64,000 nucleotides of DNA, taken from the NCBI GenBank assembly GCA_022432975.1, contig CM039509.1, positions 27,493,390 to 27,557,389 on the forward strand. The letters run 5' to 3'. Origin of the DNA: Begonia masoniana (taxonomy: Eukaryota; Streptophyta; Magnoliopsida; Cucurbitales; Begoniaceae). Below are positions 30,992 through 42,383 of this stretch, piece after piece (the stretch's first letter is position 1; every line of letters starts with the position of its first letter). The position numbers were made by a program, and so were the translations under genes. The notes below the pieces were generated by a model. That model saw only the letters and a list, made by a program, of their open reading frames with translations, ran no database searches and was not told where the DNA came from.

Positions 30992-33166
30992 TTCCCCATG
31001 CTCTTCCTTCGTTTTAGAATAGAGCAAAATGTCGTCAATGAAAACAACAACGAACTTGTCCAAATATTCTTTGAAAACGCTGTTCATTAAGTCCATAAAC
31101 GCTGCAGGGGCATTAGTAAGTCCAAAAGACATAACAAGGAACTAATAATGCCCATACCTCGTTCGGAATGTCGTTTTCTGAATATCTTTCTTCCGGACCT
31201 TCAACTGATAATAACCCGAGCGTAGGTCAATCTTGGAAAACACTCGGGCAGCCTGTAGTTGATCAAATAAATCATCTATCCGGGGTAGTGGATACTTATT
31301 CTTCACTGTAAGCTTATTCAGCTCTCTGTAATTCAAGCACATCCTGAGAGTCCCATCCTTCTTCTTAACGAACAGAACGGGCGCACCCAAGGGGGAAAAA
31401 CTAGGTCGGATGAAACCCTTATCCAGCAACTCCTCAAGCTGAGTTTTCAACACTCTCAATTCAGCATGCGCCAATCTATATGGATTCTTAGACACTGGCG
31501 CAGAGCTCGGAAACACATCAATGGTAAACTCGATCTCCCCGTCTGGCGGTAATTCGGGAAGATCATCAAGGAAGATCTCAGAGAATTCTCTAACTGCAGG
31601 AAGGTCACTCGGCTTTACTCCACTGAGCAACTGAGTATCAACTACTGTGGCCAGATAAATCGAGCATTCACCTTTAAACTGCTCGTTAACCTTCATGGAA
31701 TAGGAAGTAGGAGACCCACTCAACCTGTTCATCGCCTGATAAGCAAACTCGACTTTACCCGGGGGCCGAAAAGACACAATCCGGGATTGACAATCGATGG
31801 TGGTGAAGTGCTGTGACAGCCAGTCCATCCCTAAGATAAGATCGTACCGCTCTATGCTCATGACTATCAAACGAGCGTAAAGGGTAGTATTCCCCACTGA
31901 GAAGACATTGCCCTGGAGAATATGATCTGAATGCATATGCTCTCCTGATGGTAGCATTACTCTATACTCGAACTCTGGTAACTCGAACTCTAATCCCAAT
32001 CTAGTCATGCAAGCAGTTGAGATAAAAGAGTGCGTAGCTCCCTTGTCTATCAAAGAAAATACAGCTACGCCCATAATCAAAATAGTACTTGCTATCACTG
32101 AGGGCTGAGCCTCGTCGTCAATATCACCAGGCTCAATAAGGCAAAGATCCTCGGCATGACCCTTCTCTGATCTCCGCCCAACTGATCTCGGCCCGGCTTT
32201 GGGCAATCTCTAACAAAATGGCCGACTTCACCACATCTATAACATTTATTAGTGCCCACCCAGCACTCTCCACTGTGCTCTCTCTGACACTTAGGGCACC
32301 ATGGTATCTTAAAAGCCCCTTGTACCTGTTTCCCTTTGCCTCGAACATTTCCTCCTTCAGAAGGCTTCGTCACGTCTCTCTGTTGTTGTTGGGGTTGTTG
32401 TACTCTAGGCTGCCAACCTCGATTCCGTGACTGAGGATGGATCTCACAAAAGAAGCCCTTAGCTGGCTCCCTCGGCTTGACACAAGTTGCCCGTGCAGCC
32501 TAGAAATCCAGGGCTCTAGCTGCAATGTCCGAATAGGGCACATCTATAATCCCCGATACAATAATGTTCATTCGGATCTCTGGATTCAGCCCTTCCATAA
32601 ACTAGTGCACCTTGTCTTTGTTATCACTTACTAGGCGTGGTGCAAATCTCGATAGGGCCTCAAACTTCCATATATACTCTGCAACTGAACCTGTCTGCTT
32701 CAGCTGCGTAAACTCATTCCTCTTCGCCACCCTCATAGTGCGGCTAAAATATTTGTTGAAGAACACGGTCTTGAACCGCTCCCAAGTCATAATTGTCACG
32801 TCCCTTGTTGCTTTAATCGAATCCCACCAAAAACGGGCGTCCAACGCTAAATGAAAAGTGACATAGGCCACCTTACTCCCATTCTTTACCTCCGCATACC
32901 CCAGTATGTCCTCCATGGTTCAGATCCATTCCTTGGCTAAAGACGGGTCCAATGACTGTCGGTTGAATACTGAAGGTTGTAGTTTCTGGAATCTCTCCAT
33001 GCCCCGATGGTTTGGAACGACCACCTCTCGGGCTTGACGATCCTCTCGATTTACTAAACGCTCGATTTGTTGTGCCTGCCTGTCCATATGCTGGGTCTGG
33101 CGGTCTAGCAAATCCTTAAGTCGATCTAAAGCCCGTCTCTAGGATCTTTTCCTCGAACTATTTTTA
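30992..33166 (-). pseudogene. Gypsy B gag-protease-RT (truncated by gypsy A)
   Basis: Read on the minus strand. The expected Gag start codon near 33160 reads ATA instead of ATG. Then MDRQAQQIERLV, a TGA before TMEDILGY (32917-32919), the Gag core (WWDSIKA, FFNKYFSRTM), TAG at 32602-32604, another TAG near 32502, the linker and CCHC knuckle [14 protein letters not shown], a one-base frameshift near 32140, protease ([10 protein letters not shown], with K where D/S is usual next to the catalytic D; LILGMDWL), and RT to KTKEEHG at 30992. Another TAG (near 31144) lies in GHY/FLVM. The rest of RT, RNase H and integrase are gone. It is the best in-window reference for the protease segment lost from A. 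Confidence 0.9.
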
Positions 33167-33309
33167 TATACCTCGCCTATAAAAATTAAAACAAATAATC
33201 TAAGAAATCGAAATCAAATAAAGCATTAAACATACTTACAGTTGATGAAGGATGTCAGCGTAGTGGCTGTGCAGTCGGGCAGTCTACAGAACCGTTTTTA
33301 AAACCGGGG

Positions 33310-33321
33310 GCTCTGATACCA
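33310..33321 (-). other. Primer-binding site of gypsy B
   Basis: The minus strand reads TGGTATCAGAGC next to the LTR end at 33326. Confidence 0.88.
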
Positions 33322-33325
33322 TAAC

Positions 33326-35829
33326 TGTTGCGTCCCCTAACACTATTCCTAATTTTCCCGTATTATTATTTTTTTATTCTTGTAAACTTTAAGTTTATCG
33401 TCTAAGCGGAAAACCATTTGAAAATCTTTTAATAAAACGTATATAAAGTAGAGAAAACTAAAGAAAACAAATTAAATTTAAATCATAAAACAATTTATTA
33501 AAACAGTTAAAACCATCGGCCATAACTCGAGGGGCAAAAGAGACAATTGTTCCAAAATCTACGAGGCAATCGATCGGCTGCTAAAAAAAACAAGGGCGAT
33601 CGATCGCCAAACCTTTGGGCAATCGATCGCCACAGTCTCTGGATTTTCCAGAGAGTGGCGACCATAATTGCCGATTGATCACCTCCTTAGGCGATCGATC
33701 GGGAACCTCCCTAGAATCCGAAATTCCAAGGAGTTGCCTCCCTCTTTTTCTCTTCTACCCTGCACATTTTCACTTCCTCATTTCCTTCTAAACCTCAACA
33801 TATCATACATACTAAAAGAAACTTTCATAATTATCCACTCTTAAACTACTGACCAACCCCTCGACGTACATACAAAACGAAATAAAATCTCATGAAAACG
33901 AACTGCATGGAACCGTTTGAAAACCAAACAAAATCCCTAAGAAATTTAACAATCCAGCAGTTCATTAAACGACAGGTTTAACAAAACGTTTTATAAAACA
34001 TCAATCCATTATCCAGATCCAAACAACCTAAAATGTATCTAATTGTACAATTAACCTATCTAATCTACCATTAACCCAAAATAACTCGAACACCCTCAAA
34101 ACTCTTACTTGCATCCCCATGGGTTAGAATGCGCACCGACTGCACCAGCACACTTCCACGGGCCATCTTTCTTCAACTGATCATTCCTCGGGTGGAGGGA
34201 TCTCGTTCTCACTTGTATCAAGATCACCTACACCATACCGACAACTATGAGCTAAAGGCTCAGCAAGTTTCGTAAATGAAGATGCATGCTGTGCATATGA
34301 AGTTCAGAAATCATGCAACATTTTCTTATCATTACGTCGCAGACAGAATATCATCGAGATCTCAGCCCGCTAAATGGAGAGGGCACATTCGGCGGTCGGA
34401 CAACCCTTTCTACCTAGCAGGGGGGGGGGGGGGGTACACGCTTACATCCGCATACAGCCGTGCATGAGCCCCACCTCGCATGACCAGATAATAGATTACG
34501 TAGATTCATTTCGTTTAGGCGATGTGGTACTGTGACAAGCCCCTCTCGGCCTTCATAATAGATAAATAGCTCTCTTTCAGGCCACAACTCTTTTAATGAA
34601 AAACGTAGTGTGGAAATTCATTTTCTATGCATAATTAAAAACCATGATGCATAAACAATTACGTACTTAAAGTAAACATACATTATACATACCATCGAGA
34701 CAATAAAAGCATAACCTATAAAAGAACTAATCCTAACTACCCAACCAAAACATTTAAACAAACGATTCACCAATGATCCTCAACGCGACTTCCACGTACG
34801 GTGTAGGCCAATCGGCCATAGTAAGTCACGAGAACTTACCTCGCGTCCGTTGCAAATTCTAGCTCAGTCCACGAGCGTTGTTCACCTAAGGCAAATTCAC
34901 AACATTTGTCGTTAAAACGAGTTTAAACCATTAAACGTCCAAACCGACAAAACCTCAAATAAGGAAATCTCTTGAAACTCTAAAATACTTCATTGAGGCA
35001 TTTCGTCGAGCATTTCACGCTCAACTCACCAAAACCTCCATTAATGGAGTTTCTAAGTTTTCCAATCCAACCAAAACTCTAATATTCATCAATAATTCTA
35101 CTAACTTCGTCCAATAACTACCAATACGTCCATTATATTCATAAATACAGTAAACCTATCGATTTTGAACCCTAAATCATGTTTTTAACAAAAACCCTAA
35201 ACGAACCCTAATTGTTTAAACTCTAAAAAACAAAGTAAGCCTTTCAAAAACCATAGAATCGTACCTAGGGTCGGATTTGGAGGAGAAAACGTGAAGGACG
35301 ATGATTGATCAGAGAAGCGTTGGTCGTTGGAGAGGAGAACGCCATGAGGGAGAGATGAAGTCGCCGAGAAGAGAAGAGAGAAAGGGGGAAAAAATCGTGA
35401 AGTGTTTCTAGAGAAGAGAGGTTTGTGATTTTATTTAAAATTTAGCTTGGCAAATTACCTTTTTGCCCTTCCTTTGATTTTCTATTTGTTTCGTCCTTTG
35501 TTTCGTTAATCAACTAACGATTTGGTTTCTCCAAATTTCCTTATTTCACCAATAACTCGAACTTATTATCAGGGCATTATTAAAACTATTCGTACACAAA
35601 ACGGACCTCATTTACTATTTTTATTAAAACGTCCATTATATTACGAGAAACATAATTCTCGTAATTTAGCGTTATAACTCCTAAATTTTCTGAAATTTTC
35701 TTAAAATCCATATTAATTATTGGGATCGTAATAACGCTCTCCTTTCACAAAACGGGATTAATTTGACATATTTACAATAATGCCATTATATAACTGGAAT
35801 TACAAAATCTCGTAAAATCGGGTGTTACA
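33326..35829 (-). repeat. 5' LTR of gypsy B (2504 bp)
   Basis: The minus strand starts TGTAACACCCGATTTTACGA at 35829 and ends GGGGACGCAACA at 33326; the unusual GCAACA end is one change from GTTACA. Donor GCGAG/GTAAGT at 34839/34840 and acceptor-like GGTGTAG/GTGATC at 34227/34228. ATCGATCG palindromes occupy about 33560-33710. A run of 15 G lies at 34420-34434. The flank ATTTT at 35830-35834 would be its target duplication; the partner is not visible. Confidence 0.88.
33565..33710. repeat. ATCGATCG palindrome cluster in the gypsy B LTR
   Basis: Repeats of GGCGATCGATCGCC with decayed forms (GGCAATCGATCG, GGGCAATCGATCGCC, GGCGATCGATCGGG) and a nearby CTCTGGA-TTT-TCCAGAG hairpin that also occurs in the element 1 LTR. 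Located about 240-385 bp from the LTR end. Confidence 0.82.
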
Positions 35830-38240
35830 ATTTTGGTTTATCGTTCTTGATTAAGCTTTTAGCTACCTCCTCAAGGAATCGATTGCCCAAAACCGTGCTG
35901 CAACAGACCGCTTAGTAGTGCATAATTTGGGCATAATCAGAATGCGTCTATGATGATAGGTTCAATTTTATTTTATGGATATCTTCTTGCATATTATTTG
36001 ATTATAGAGGAATACATTCTTTTATATTCCTTGGACATTCTAAGAAATTAGAAACAAAGGTAGAATCTCTAGAGTATAATAAATTGGGAGTAGCTACACC
36101 TTCGAGCAAAGTTATGTCTGCCGACTCTATTATTCGAAGGAGCGATGTTCATATTGAGGAGAACCATTTGGAGATTGATTTAATTATTTTGACGATGCAT
36201 GATTATGATGTTATTTTTAGAATAGATTGGTTTACGAAGCACTATGCGACTAATGGCTGCCACAAAGAAATGGTAAAATTTCAATTGCTTAGAGAATAGT
36301 CATTCTTTTTTTATGGACATTCTTAATGTTCGAGAATTCCAATAATATTAGTAATGCGAGCTCAAAGATTATTAAATTATGGATGCATTGGATTTCTAGT
36401 GAGTGCGATATGTTTCCAACTTGAATGAGCCACGACCATAGATAAGGTGTCGATAGCTATTGATTTTTTTAATGTCTTTCTTGATGACCTGACGAGTTTA
36501 CCACCTATGAGCGATGTGGAATTCAACATTGATATTCTACCTGGAATGGTGTCAATCTCTGAATGATGTGCCATGGGTTGCCTCAAAACAAACTCAGCCA
36601 AATCCATGGATGAACTTTATACTTAAGATGTTTGTCCATTTTATAGGTAACAAACTTGGTGGAAAAAATGAACTAAAGATTAGCATCCAAGGCAATGGGG
36701 GAGCCAAACTGCATGCTTACATAGGGAGGAAGCCTCGGTGACTCAAAAGGGTGGAAGAAGGAGATCAAGTCGTGGATACACCTACAGAAAAGAAGGAATT
36801 TGTTTTCCTTAAATCAAACTGTGTAACCTAATCTAGGTTTTATTTTTGTTTTATTTTTGCTTTAGAAACTCATTAGTTTACGTTAAAATAAGTATTGCAT
36901 GGATACATGCAAAATGAGGGACAAAATTGGATGCTACATGGCTGCATACACATGGGAGGGCAAAAGGGTCAAAACAGAAGATAAGGTTGGCAACTACCTT
37001 TGCTTCTCTCATCTTTTCTTAACCATTAGTTTTAACCTAGTTTTGTTTATTTAAACCATGAAAGTCCTTGTTTTAGATGGTTGATTTTGATATAAAAAAT
37101 TAGATGTTTTCTTCTTCCAAAAAGCTGAATCCTTTTCAAGCTTTCCGCGGCCACCCTTCGATCCGAGTAGGTTGTCAAAATTATCTTCATCTTGTGAGTG
37201 CAGTGAAGGTTCTTATTAGTGCATAACTTTCTAACCTCTTAATTTAAGGTAGAGCACTCCCATAAGGGTGTATGAACTCTCAAAATTCCCTTATTTGAGC
37301 GCTTCTTCAAAAAAGAAGACAAGACCCGAAAGGTACCCCCAATTTAGCACCTTCTCGAACCAACATCGGTGTCTGATTTTTATTTTATTCATTTCAATGA
37401 TTCAACCTCTAAAATTTTTAGGGATTTTCATCCACGAATTAAGTAAGATCCTCCTAAATTTTCACATTATTTGGATACTTGTTGATCAAGTTACGATTTT
37501 TGGAAGTATATTGAAGATAGGGATTTCTCGGACAGATTGTGCAAGTCTAATTGTTTATTTCATACTGTACTATTTAAGCTGCTGTTAAAATTTCAGTCTA
37601 TTTGGTTCAGCCAATTGAAAGTTACGATTTTTGCAAGTTGAGTAATTTTTGGATCAAATTCTGTTTTATCCAAGATTTGATTTTTTTGCCTATTTTGTTG
37701 CTTATGTTTGGTTCATAACCTGAAGTATATCACTAAAGCTCCTTATAGAATGGCACCAAGTGAATTAAAAGAGTTAAAACTTTAACTTGACGAGTTGTTG
37801 GAGAAAAAACTTATTCAACCGAGTTTTTCACCCTCGGGAGAACCGGTACTATTTATGAAGAAGTAGGACAAATCTTTGAAGATGTGTATCGACTATCGAG
37901 AGCTCAATAAAGTTACTATTAAGAACAAGTATCTACTATAAATGATTGATGATTTACTTGATCAATTAAATGGAATGACAGTTTTTTTAAAGATTGATTT
38001 TAGATCTAGCTACCAAAAGCTAAGAATTAAGGAAGAATATGTATTCAAGATGACATTTCAGACTAGATATGATAGCAATTATGCCATTTGAATTAAGTAA
38101 TGCACCAGACGCATTCATGGATTTAATTAATTGCATTTTCAAGGCATTTTTGGATGACTTCGGATAGTTTTTATCGATGACGTCCTTATCTATTCAAAGA
38201 ATAAGGAGAAGCATGAAGAACACTTAAGGATTATTCTATC
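35830..38240 (+). pseudogene. Old gypsy remnant D: protease and RT pieces, with an insert
   Basis: A plus-strand gypsy remnant. 36040-36300 resembles the protease tail (YDVIFRIDWFTKHYATNGCH, cf. LGMDWL). 36470-36560 is the protease-RT linker (VFLDDLTSLPPMSDVEFNIDILPG). 37733-38240 is RT with several stops (APYRMAPSELKELK, GFIQPSFSP-like, [27 protein letters not shown]). Insertion of 36564-37732 and then the solo LTR at 38241 separate its parts; it continues at 51147, 59685 and 61344. I recognise nothing in 35830-36000. It is the oldest layer visible on this side. Confidence 0.8.
36564..37732. mobile_element. Unidentified 1169-bp insert, possible solo LTR
   Basis: It interrupts D exactly between ...DILPGMVSIS and SKAPYRMAP. 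Possible termini are TGATGTGCC and GTATATCA (TG...CA), with CTGAA before and CTAAA after, a 5-bp duplication with one change. It contains AT-rich and TTTTAT stretches, a purine block GGGTGGAAGAAGGAGATCAAG (36750-36770 area), and no recognisable protein. An old solo LTR is the simplest reading, but family and strand are unknown. Confidence 0.4.
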
Positions 38241-39301
38241 TGTAACACCCGGCATTTTAGCCATGTGATTATTTCTTGAACTATTAAATGGGATAGATTG
38301 GCCATTAATAAAATGTGTATTTTTATTGGAATTTTGTGATGCCTTACAGAAAGATGAATTGTTGAGAAAAACGAATCGAAGAATTTCAATAACAATTTAA
38401 ATTGGAAAGCCAAACTATGTGCAACCAAAACAAAACATTTTGGTTAGAAATCAATGGAAGGGCAAAATGGGAAGCCAATTAAGGTTGGTGGGGGAAGGCC
38501 AATGGTTGCTTGACACTTGGCAACTTGTTGAAGAAGCCATGTTCTTCTTCTATTTCCTCCTACGTGAAACCCTCATTTCTCCTCTGCTTCTTTCCACTCC
38601 CCTCTGTTTTCTCTCTTCCAGGTGACAAACACCCTTCGAAGCTCCTTCAATCTCCTCAGTTTTCTTCTGTTTATCTACCTAAGGTAAACATCTGCTAAAG
38701 TTAACGAATTTGGATAAGTTAAAATGTGAGTTTTGTTGTAGTTTGGGGTTATGATAATTTGGAGAAAACTCACTGTTTTTACATGAAAACACGTTGGTTT
38801 GTTTTCTAAAGGTTTGAATGGAGTTTGAAGCTTATTCTACTAAGTTATTAGTTAGCATTTGCAGCTTGTTAATTTCCCTTTTCGTGCACGTCATAGGTTT
38901 GTGCATCACCATGGTTCCACGTGTAAAGCTTGCTACTTTTTCGGACACCAGGTAAGTTCATGTGTGTAGATCGGCCCTTATGGCCCTACAACACGGAGAT
39001 ACTAGGTTTTATTTCTGTTGGGTTATTTCGGGTAGATAAGTTAGAGTTTCATTCTAAGTTTTCTGTATTTCTTTTCATGTTCTGCCGTTTTATTCCTGTT
39101 GTCTGCTATGTTTTCTGCACATGTTTTGAAGTTAAGAAAGATAAAAATCTAAATGTAATGTACCGGTTAAGTGTGGGACGAGGACTGACCTACTGTTCTG
39201 TTATGTTCTGTATATCTGTTATGTGCCTAATAGTGCACTTGCCAGTTCCCCTATAACCCCCTTTTATACCCTTCTGCCAGTGAAACGTAATGTAATGTAC
39301 T

Positions 39302-40742
39302 TGTTGACTTATAGAGTGTTTAAGTCATAATTTGTTTTTGATTATGTATTTGTGTATTAAGTATACAATTTGATTATGTGTATTTAAATGAGAATTATCA
39401 ATACATGTTTGGTTGACAATACCCTGAACAAGGGTATTTTAGTTGTCTAATAAAATCGGTTTGAGTATACAGAGCAGAACAGAAAAACACGCTTCTACCG
39501 ATGACTATGCATAAAAAAATGAAAGCCTCTGCCGATTGCTAAGCAGAAGAAGACGCCGTTTAAAAGTTATTATCTGCCGATAGCGTCTTTGAAGACATAT
39601 GCCGATGACGTGTCAAGTCAGTACATGTTTTCTCTGCCGATAGCTGTTTCTGAAGGCATATGCCGATGACGTGTACAACCTGTACCTGCCGATGGAATTT
39701 AAGGTTACATCTGCCGATGAAGTTCACAGAGTGCATCTGCCGGTGGTGCTCTAAGCGTGCCTCTGCCGATGATGTGTACAAGCTACATCTGCCGATAGCT
39801 TATCATGTAGCATCTGCCGATGGAATTCAACGCTTATACCTGCCGATAGTTTTTGAGTCTCCAAGTTGCATATGCCGATGACGTGTACAACCTATACCTG
39901 CCGATAGCTCTTGAGGAAGCATATGCCGATGAAGTTTGTAGACACATCTGCCGATGATGTGTTAAGCAGCTCCTGCCGATTGACTAAACGATGTACCTGC
40001 CGATGGATTTTTAGGATACATCTGCCGATGGCATTTCAAGCTTCATCTGCCGGTGAACTTCCGCCAGAATTCAAAGTTAGCCGCGAAGCTACAGTGACGT
40101 CGTTTTCAGCATTAACTCCAGACCTTTAATGGCGACGACGAACAACATTTCCAGAAGCAACGGATAGCTGCTTCAGTACGGATGCTTCCCAACGGTAACA
40201 TTTTTCTATTTGGAGTAAGAAGCATTCAATTCTATGAAGCAAGGATATACAGAGTACTTAAGCAGAGCTCAGAGCACGAAGGACTAACTTTTGCCAATTT
40301 GAATTCTGAGCCCTAGCTGCGAAAGTTTGAACTCTCTGTATTTCTCTCTACATCTCTCAATCCTAACTTGAGATTCATCTTGTGAGATTGTAGTGTGAGC
40401 TTAATATTTTACAAACTCAAATCTGTTTAAGGCAGTGGATTGACGCCCGTAAAGTTCAATCCAGGATTGTGTAAGGTTGTGGATCGACACCCGAAAGCTC
40501 GATCAAGTTTTCTCGTTGAGGAGAAGTAAGGAATCTTCAAGGGGGTGCCTTGGAGAGTGGACGTAGGCAGTTTGGCCGAACCACGTAAAAATACTGGTGT
40601 CAAATTTCTCTCTCTCTCTCTTTACATTATATTGATTACTTGTGTTAAATCTAAGTTTAATCAAGAGAGAAATTGGTTAGATCAGAAATTAAAATTAAAA
40701 AGAGTCTAATTCACCCCCCTCTTAGACAATACCGATCCTACA
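39302..40742 (+). repeat. 5' LTR of the copia element (1441 bp)
   Basis: It starts TGTTGACTTATAGAG and ends CCGATCCTACA. From about 39490 to 40060 it carries about 20 irregular copies of CTGCCGATGACGTG / CTGCCGATGGAATT / CTGCCGATAGC, the same motif family as the arrays in the gypsy LTRs. TGACGTG contains an ACGT core. A CT-microsatellite lies at about 40608-40621. Confidence 0.95.
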
Positions 40743-40744
40743 AT

Positions 40745-40756
40745 TGGTATCAAAGC
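40745..40756 (+). other. Primer-binding site of the copia element
   Basis: TGGTATCAAAGC, complementary to initiator tRNA-Met, 2 bp after the LTR end. Confidence 0.9.
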
Positions 40757-40808
40757 AAGGTTGAATATTGTCTAAGTAGTTTATCTAGTAAACACTGTGA
40801 TATCTAAA

Positions 40809-42383
40809 ATGGCATTCAACACACACTCCACACAAATGGAAGGTCAGTCTACCACCAGACCTCCATTCTTCGATGGTAATGATTATGTGTATTGGAAATC
40901 TAGAATGAGAATTTATATTCAGGCTATGGACTATGACATATGGAACAATATAGAAAATGGTCCATACATAGCCTTTAAAACAGAAAATGGTATTAGGATT
41001 CCCAAAGCTTCACATGAACTAAATGATACAGATAAGAAGAACCTGAGCCTGAATGCCAAGGCAATAAACACCTTGTACTGTGCTTTAAATAGAGACGAAT
41101 TCAATAGAGTACAAGGATGTGAGAGTGCCCAAGAGATCTGGCATCTATTAGAAGTCACACACGAGGGCACAAACCAGGTGAAAGAGAGTAAATTGAGCAT
41201 GTTAGTTCATGAATATGAACTGTTTTCCATGGAAAAAGGAGAAACCATTAGTTCTATGTTTACTCGATTTACTAACATCACTAATGGTCTTAAAGCTCTT
41301 GGTAAGATTTACTCAGGTGAAGAACAGGTAAGGAAACTTCTGAGATGCCTACTTAGAGCATGGCAACCTAAAGTGACTGCCATTCAGGAAGCAAAAGATC
41401 TCAAATCCTTAAAGCTGGAAGAGCTCATTGGATCTCTCATGACACATGAGATCACAATGAGGGCAAATGACAAGGAGGATCTCAAGGAAAAGGAGATCTC
41501 CAAGAGAAAGAACATAGCCCTCAAGGCCTCTTCGAGCAAACCTGATGAATCTGAAGAAGAAGAAGAAGATGAGGACATTGCCCTTATAACCAGGAGATTC
41601 AGCAAGTTCCTGCAACGGAAGAGGATGCAGGGAAAAAGATTTCCAAAGGGTGAGAAGTCTCAAAAGGACAAAGAGATCACATGCTTTGGATGTGGAAAGC
41701 CTGGTCATATGAAGGCAGACTGTCCACTAGCAAAGAAGTATCCCAAGAAGTTTAAGAAAAAGGCTATGAAGGCTACTTGGGATGATAGTGAAGAAGATAC
41801 CTCTTCATCAGAAGATGAGGAAGTAGCAAACCTGTGCTTCATGGCGCATGAAGAAAAGGTTAGTACTTCTTCTTCAAGTATTTTAAGTGACAGTGACAGT
41901 GATAATGAAGAAGGTGATCTGATTGATGCTTTTAACGATTTAGTTAAACAATTTAGCTTGCTAAAAGTCAAATATAATTTGCTGAAAAAGGAAAATGCAA
42001 GCTTAATTGAAAAGCATGTTAATGAAGTGAACTTGCTTGAAAAGGAGATCACTGAACTAAACAGGAAAAATGAATCTTTGAATAATGTTGTTCAGAAATT
42101 TACCTACAGTAGTAAACAACTGAACATGCTGATTAGTGATCAAAGAATGACTTTTGATAGAGCAGGCATTGGATACAATGGAAGTAGTAAAAAGAAAGTT
42201 TACAAAAATTTCTTTGTTAAATCTACTATTTGTCATGCATGTAATGAAGTAGGACATAAATCCTTTGAGTGTCCACTTAAATCAAACAATATGAAATATA
42301 ACAGTAAAGTACAATGGGTTCCCAAAGGAACCAGACCTAACACTAGGACCCAAAAGATTTGGGTACCTAAGAAGACAAATTGA
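40809..42383 (+). CDS. Copia Gag (524 aa)
   Basis: Gag polyprotein of a copia element: it forms the virus-like particle and packages element RNA. Starting at ATG 40809 (MAFNTHSTQ) it shows the DUF4219-like N-terminus ([19 protein letters not shown]), the UBN2-type gag domain (about residues 70-220: [25 protein letters not shown]), an acidic and lysine-rich stretch, one CCHC knuckle [14 protein letters not shown] near residue 295, a predicted coiled coil ([20 protein letters not shown], about 380-425) and a second knuckle-like [14 protein letters not shown] near 475. The frame is intact. It ends in TGA at 42381-42383, overlapping the start of the pol frame, which is -1 relative to gag. An in-frame GTG 12 bp upstream is less likely the start. 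Confidence 0.93.
   Translation: MAFNTHSTQMEGQSTTRPPFFDGNDYVYWKSRMRIYIQAMDYDIWNNIENGPYIAFKTENGIRIPKASHELNDTDKKNLSLNAKAINTLYCALNRDEFNRVQGCESAQEIWHLLEVTHEGTNQVKESKLSMLVHEYELFSMEKGETISSMFTRFTNITNGLKALGKIYSGEEQVRKLLRCLLRAWQPKVTAIQEAKDLKSLKLEELIGSLMTHEITMRANDKEDLKEKEISKRKNIALKASSSKPDESEEEEEDEDIALITRRFSKFLQRKRMQGKRFPKGEKSQKDKEITCFGCGKPGHMKADCPLAKKYPKKFKKKAMKATWDDSEEDTSSSEDEEVANLCFMAHEEKVSTSSSSILSDSDSDNEEGDLIDAFNDLVKQFSLLKVKYNLLKKENASLIEKHVNEVNLLEKEITELNRKNESLNNVVQKFTYSSKQLNMLISDQRMTFDRAGIGYNGSSKKKVYKNFFVKSTICHACNEVGHKSFECPLKSNNMKYNSKVQWVPKGTRPNTRTQKIWVPKKTN

Noticed and set aside
36377..36607. Minus-strand ORF in remnant D
   Set aside because: It is the antisense of the protease-RT linker VFLDDLTSLPP and has no merit of its own.
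39560..39881. ORFs in the copia LTR (repeated at 48624-48945)
   Set aside because: They are readings of the CCGATG array in both LTR copies, with no known domain.
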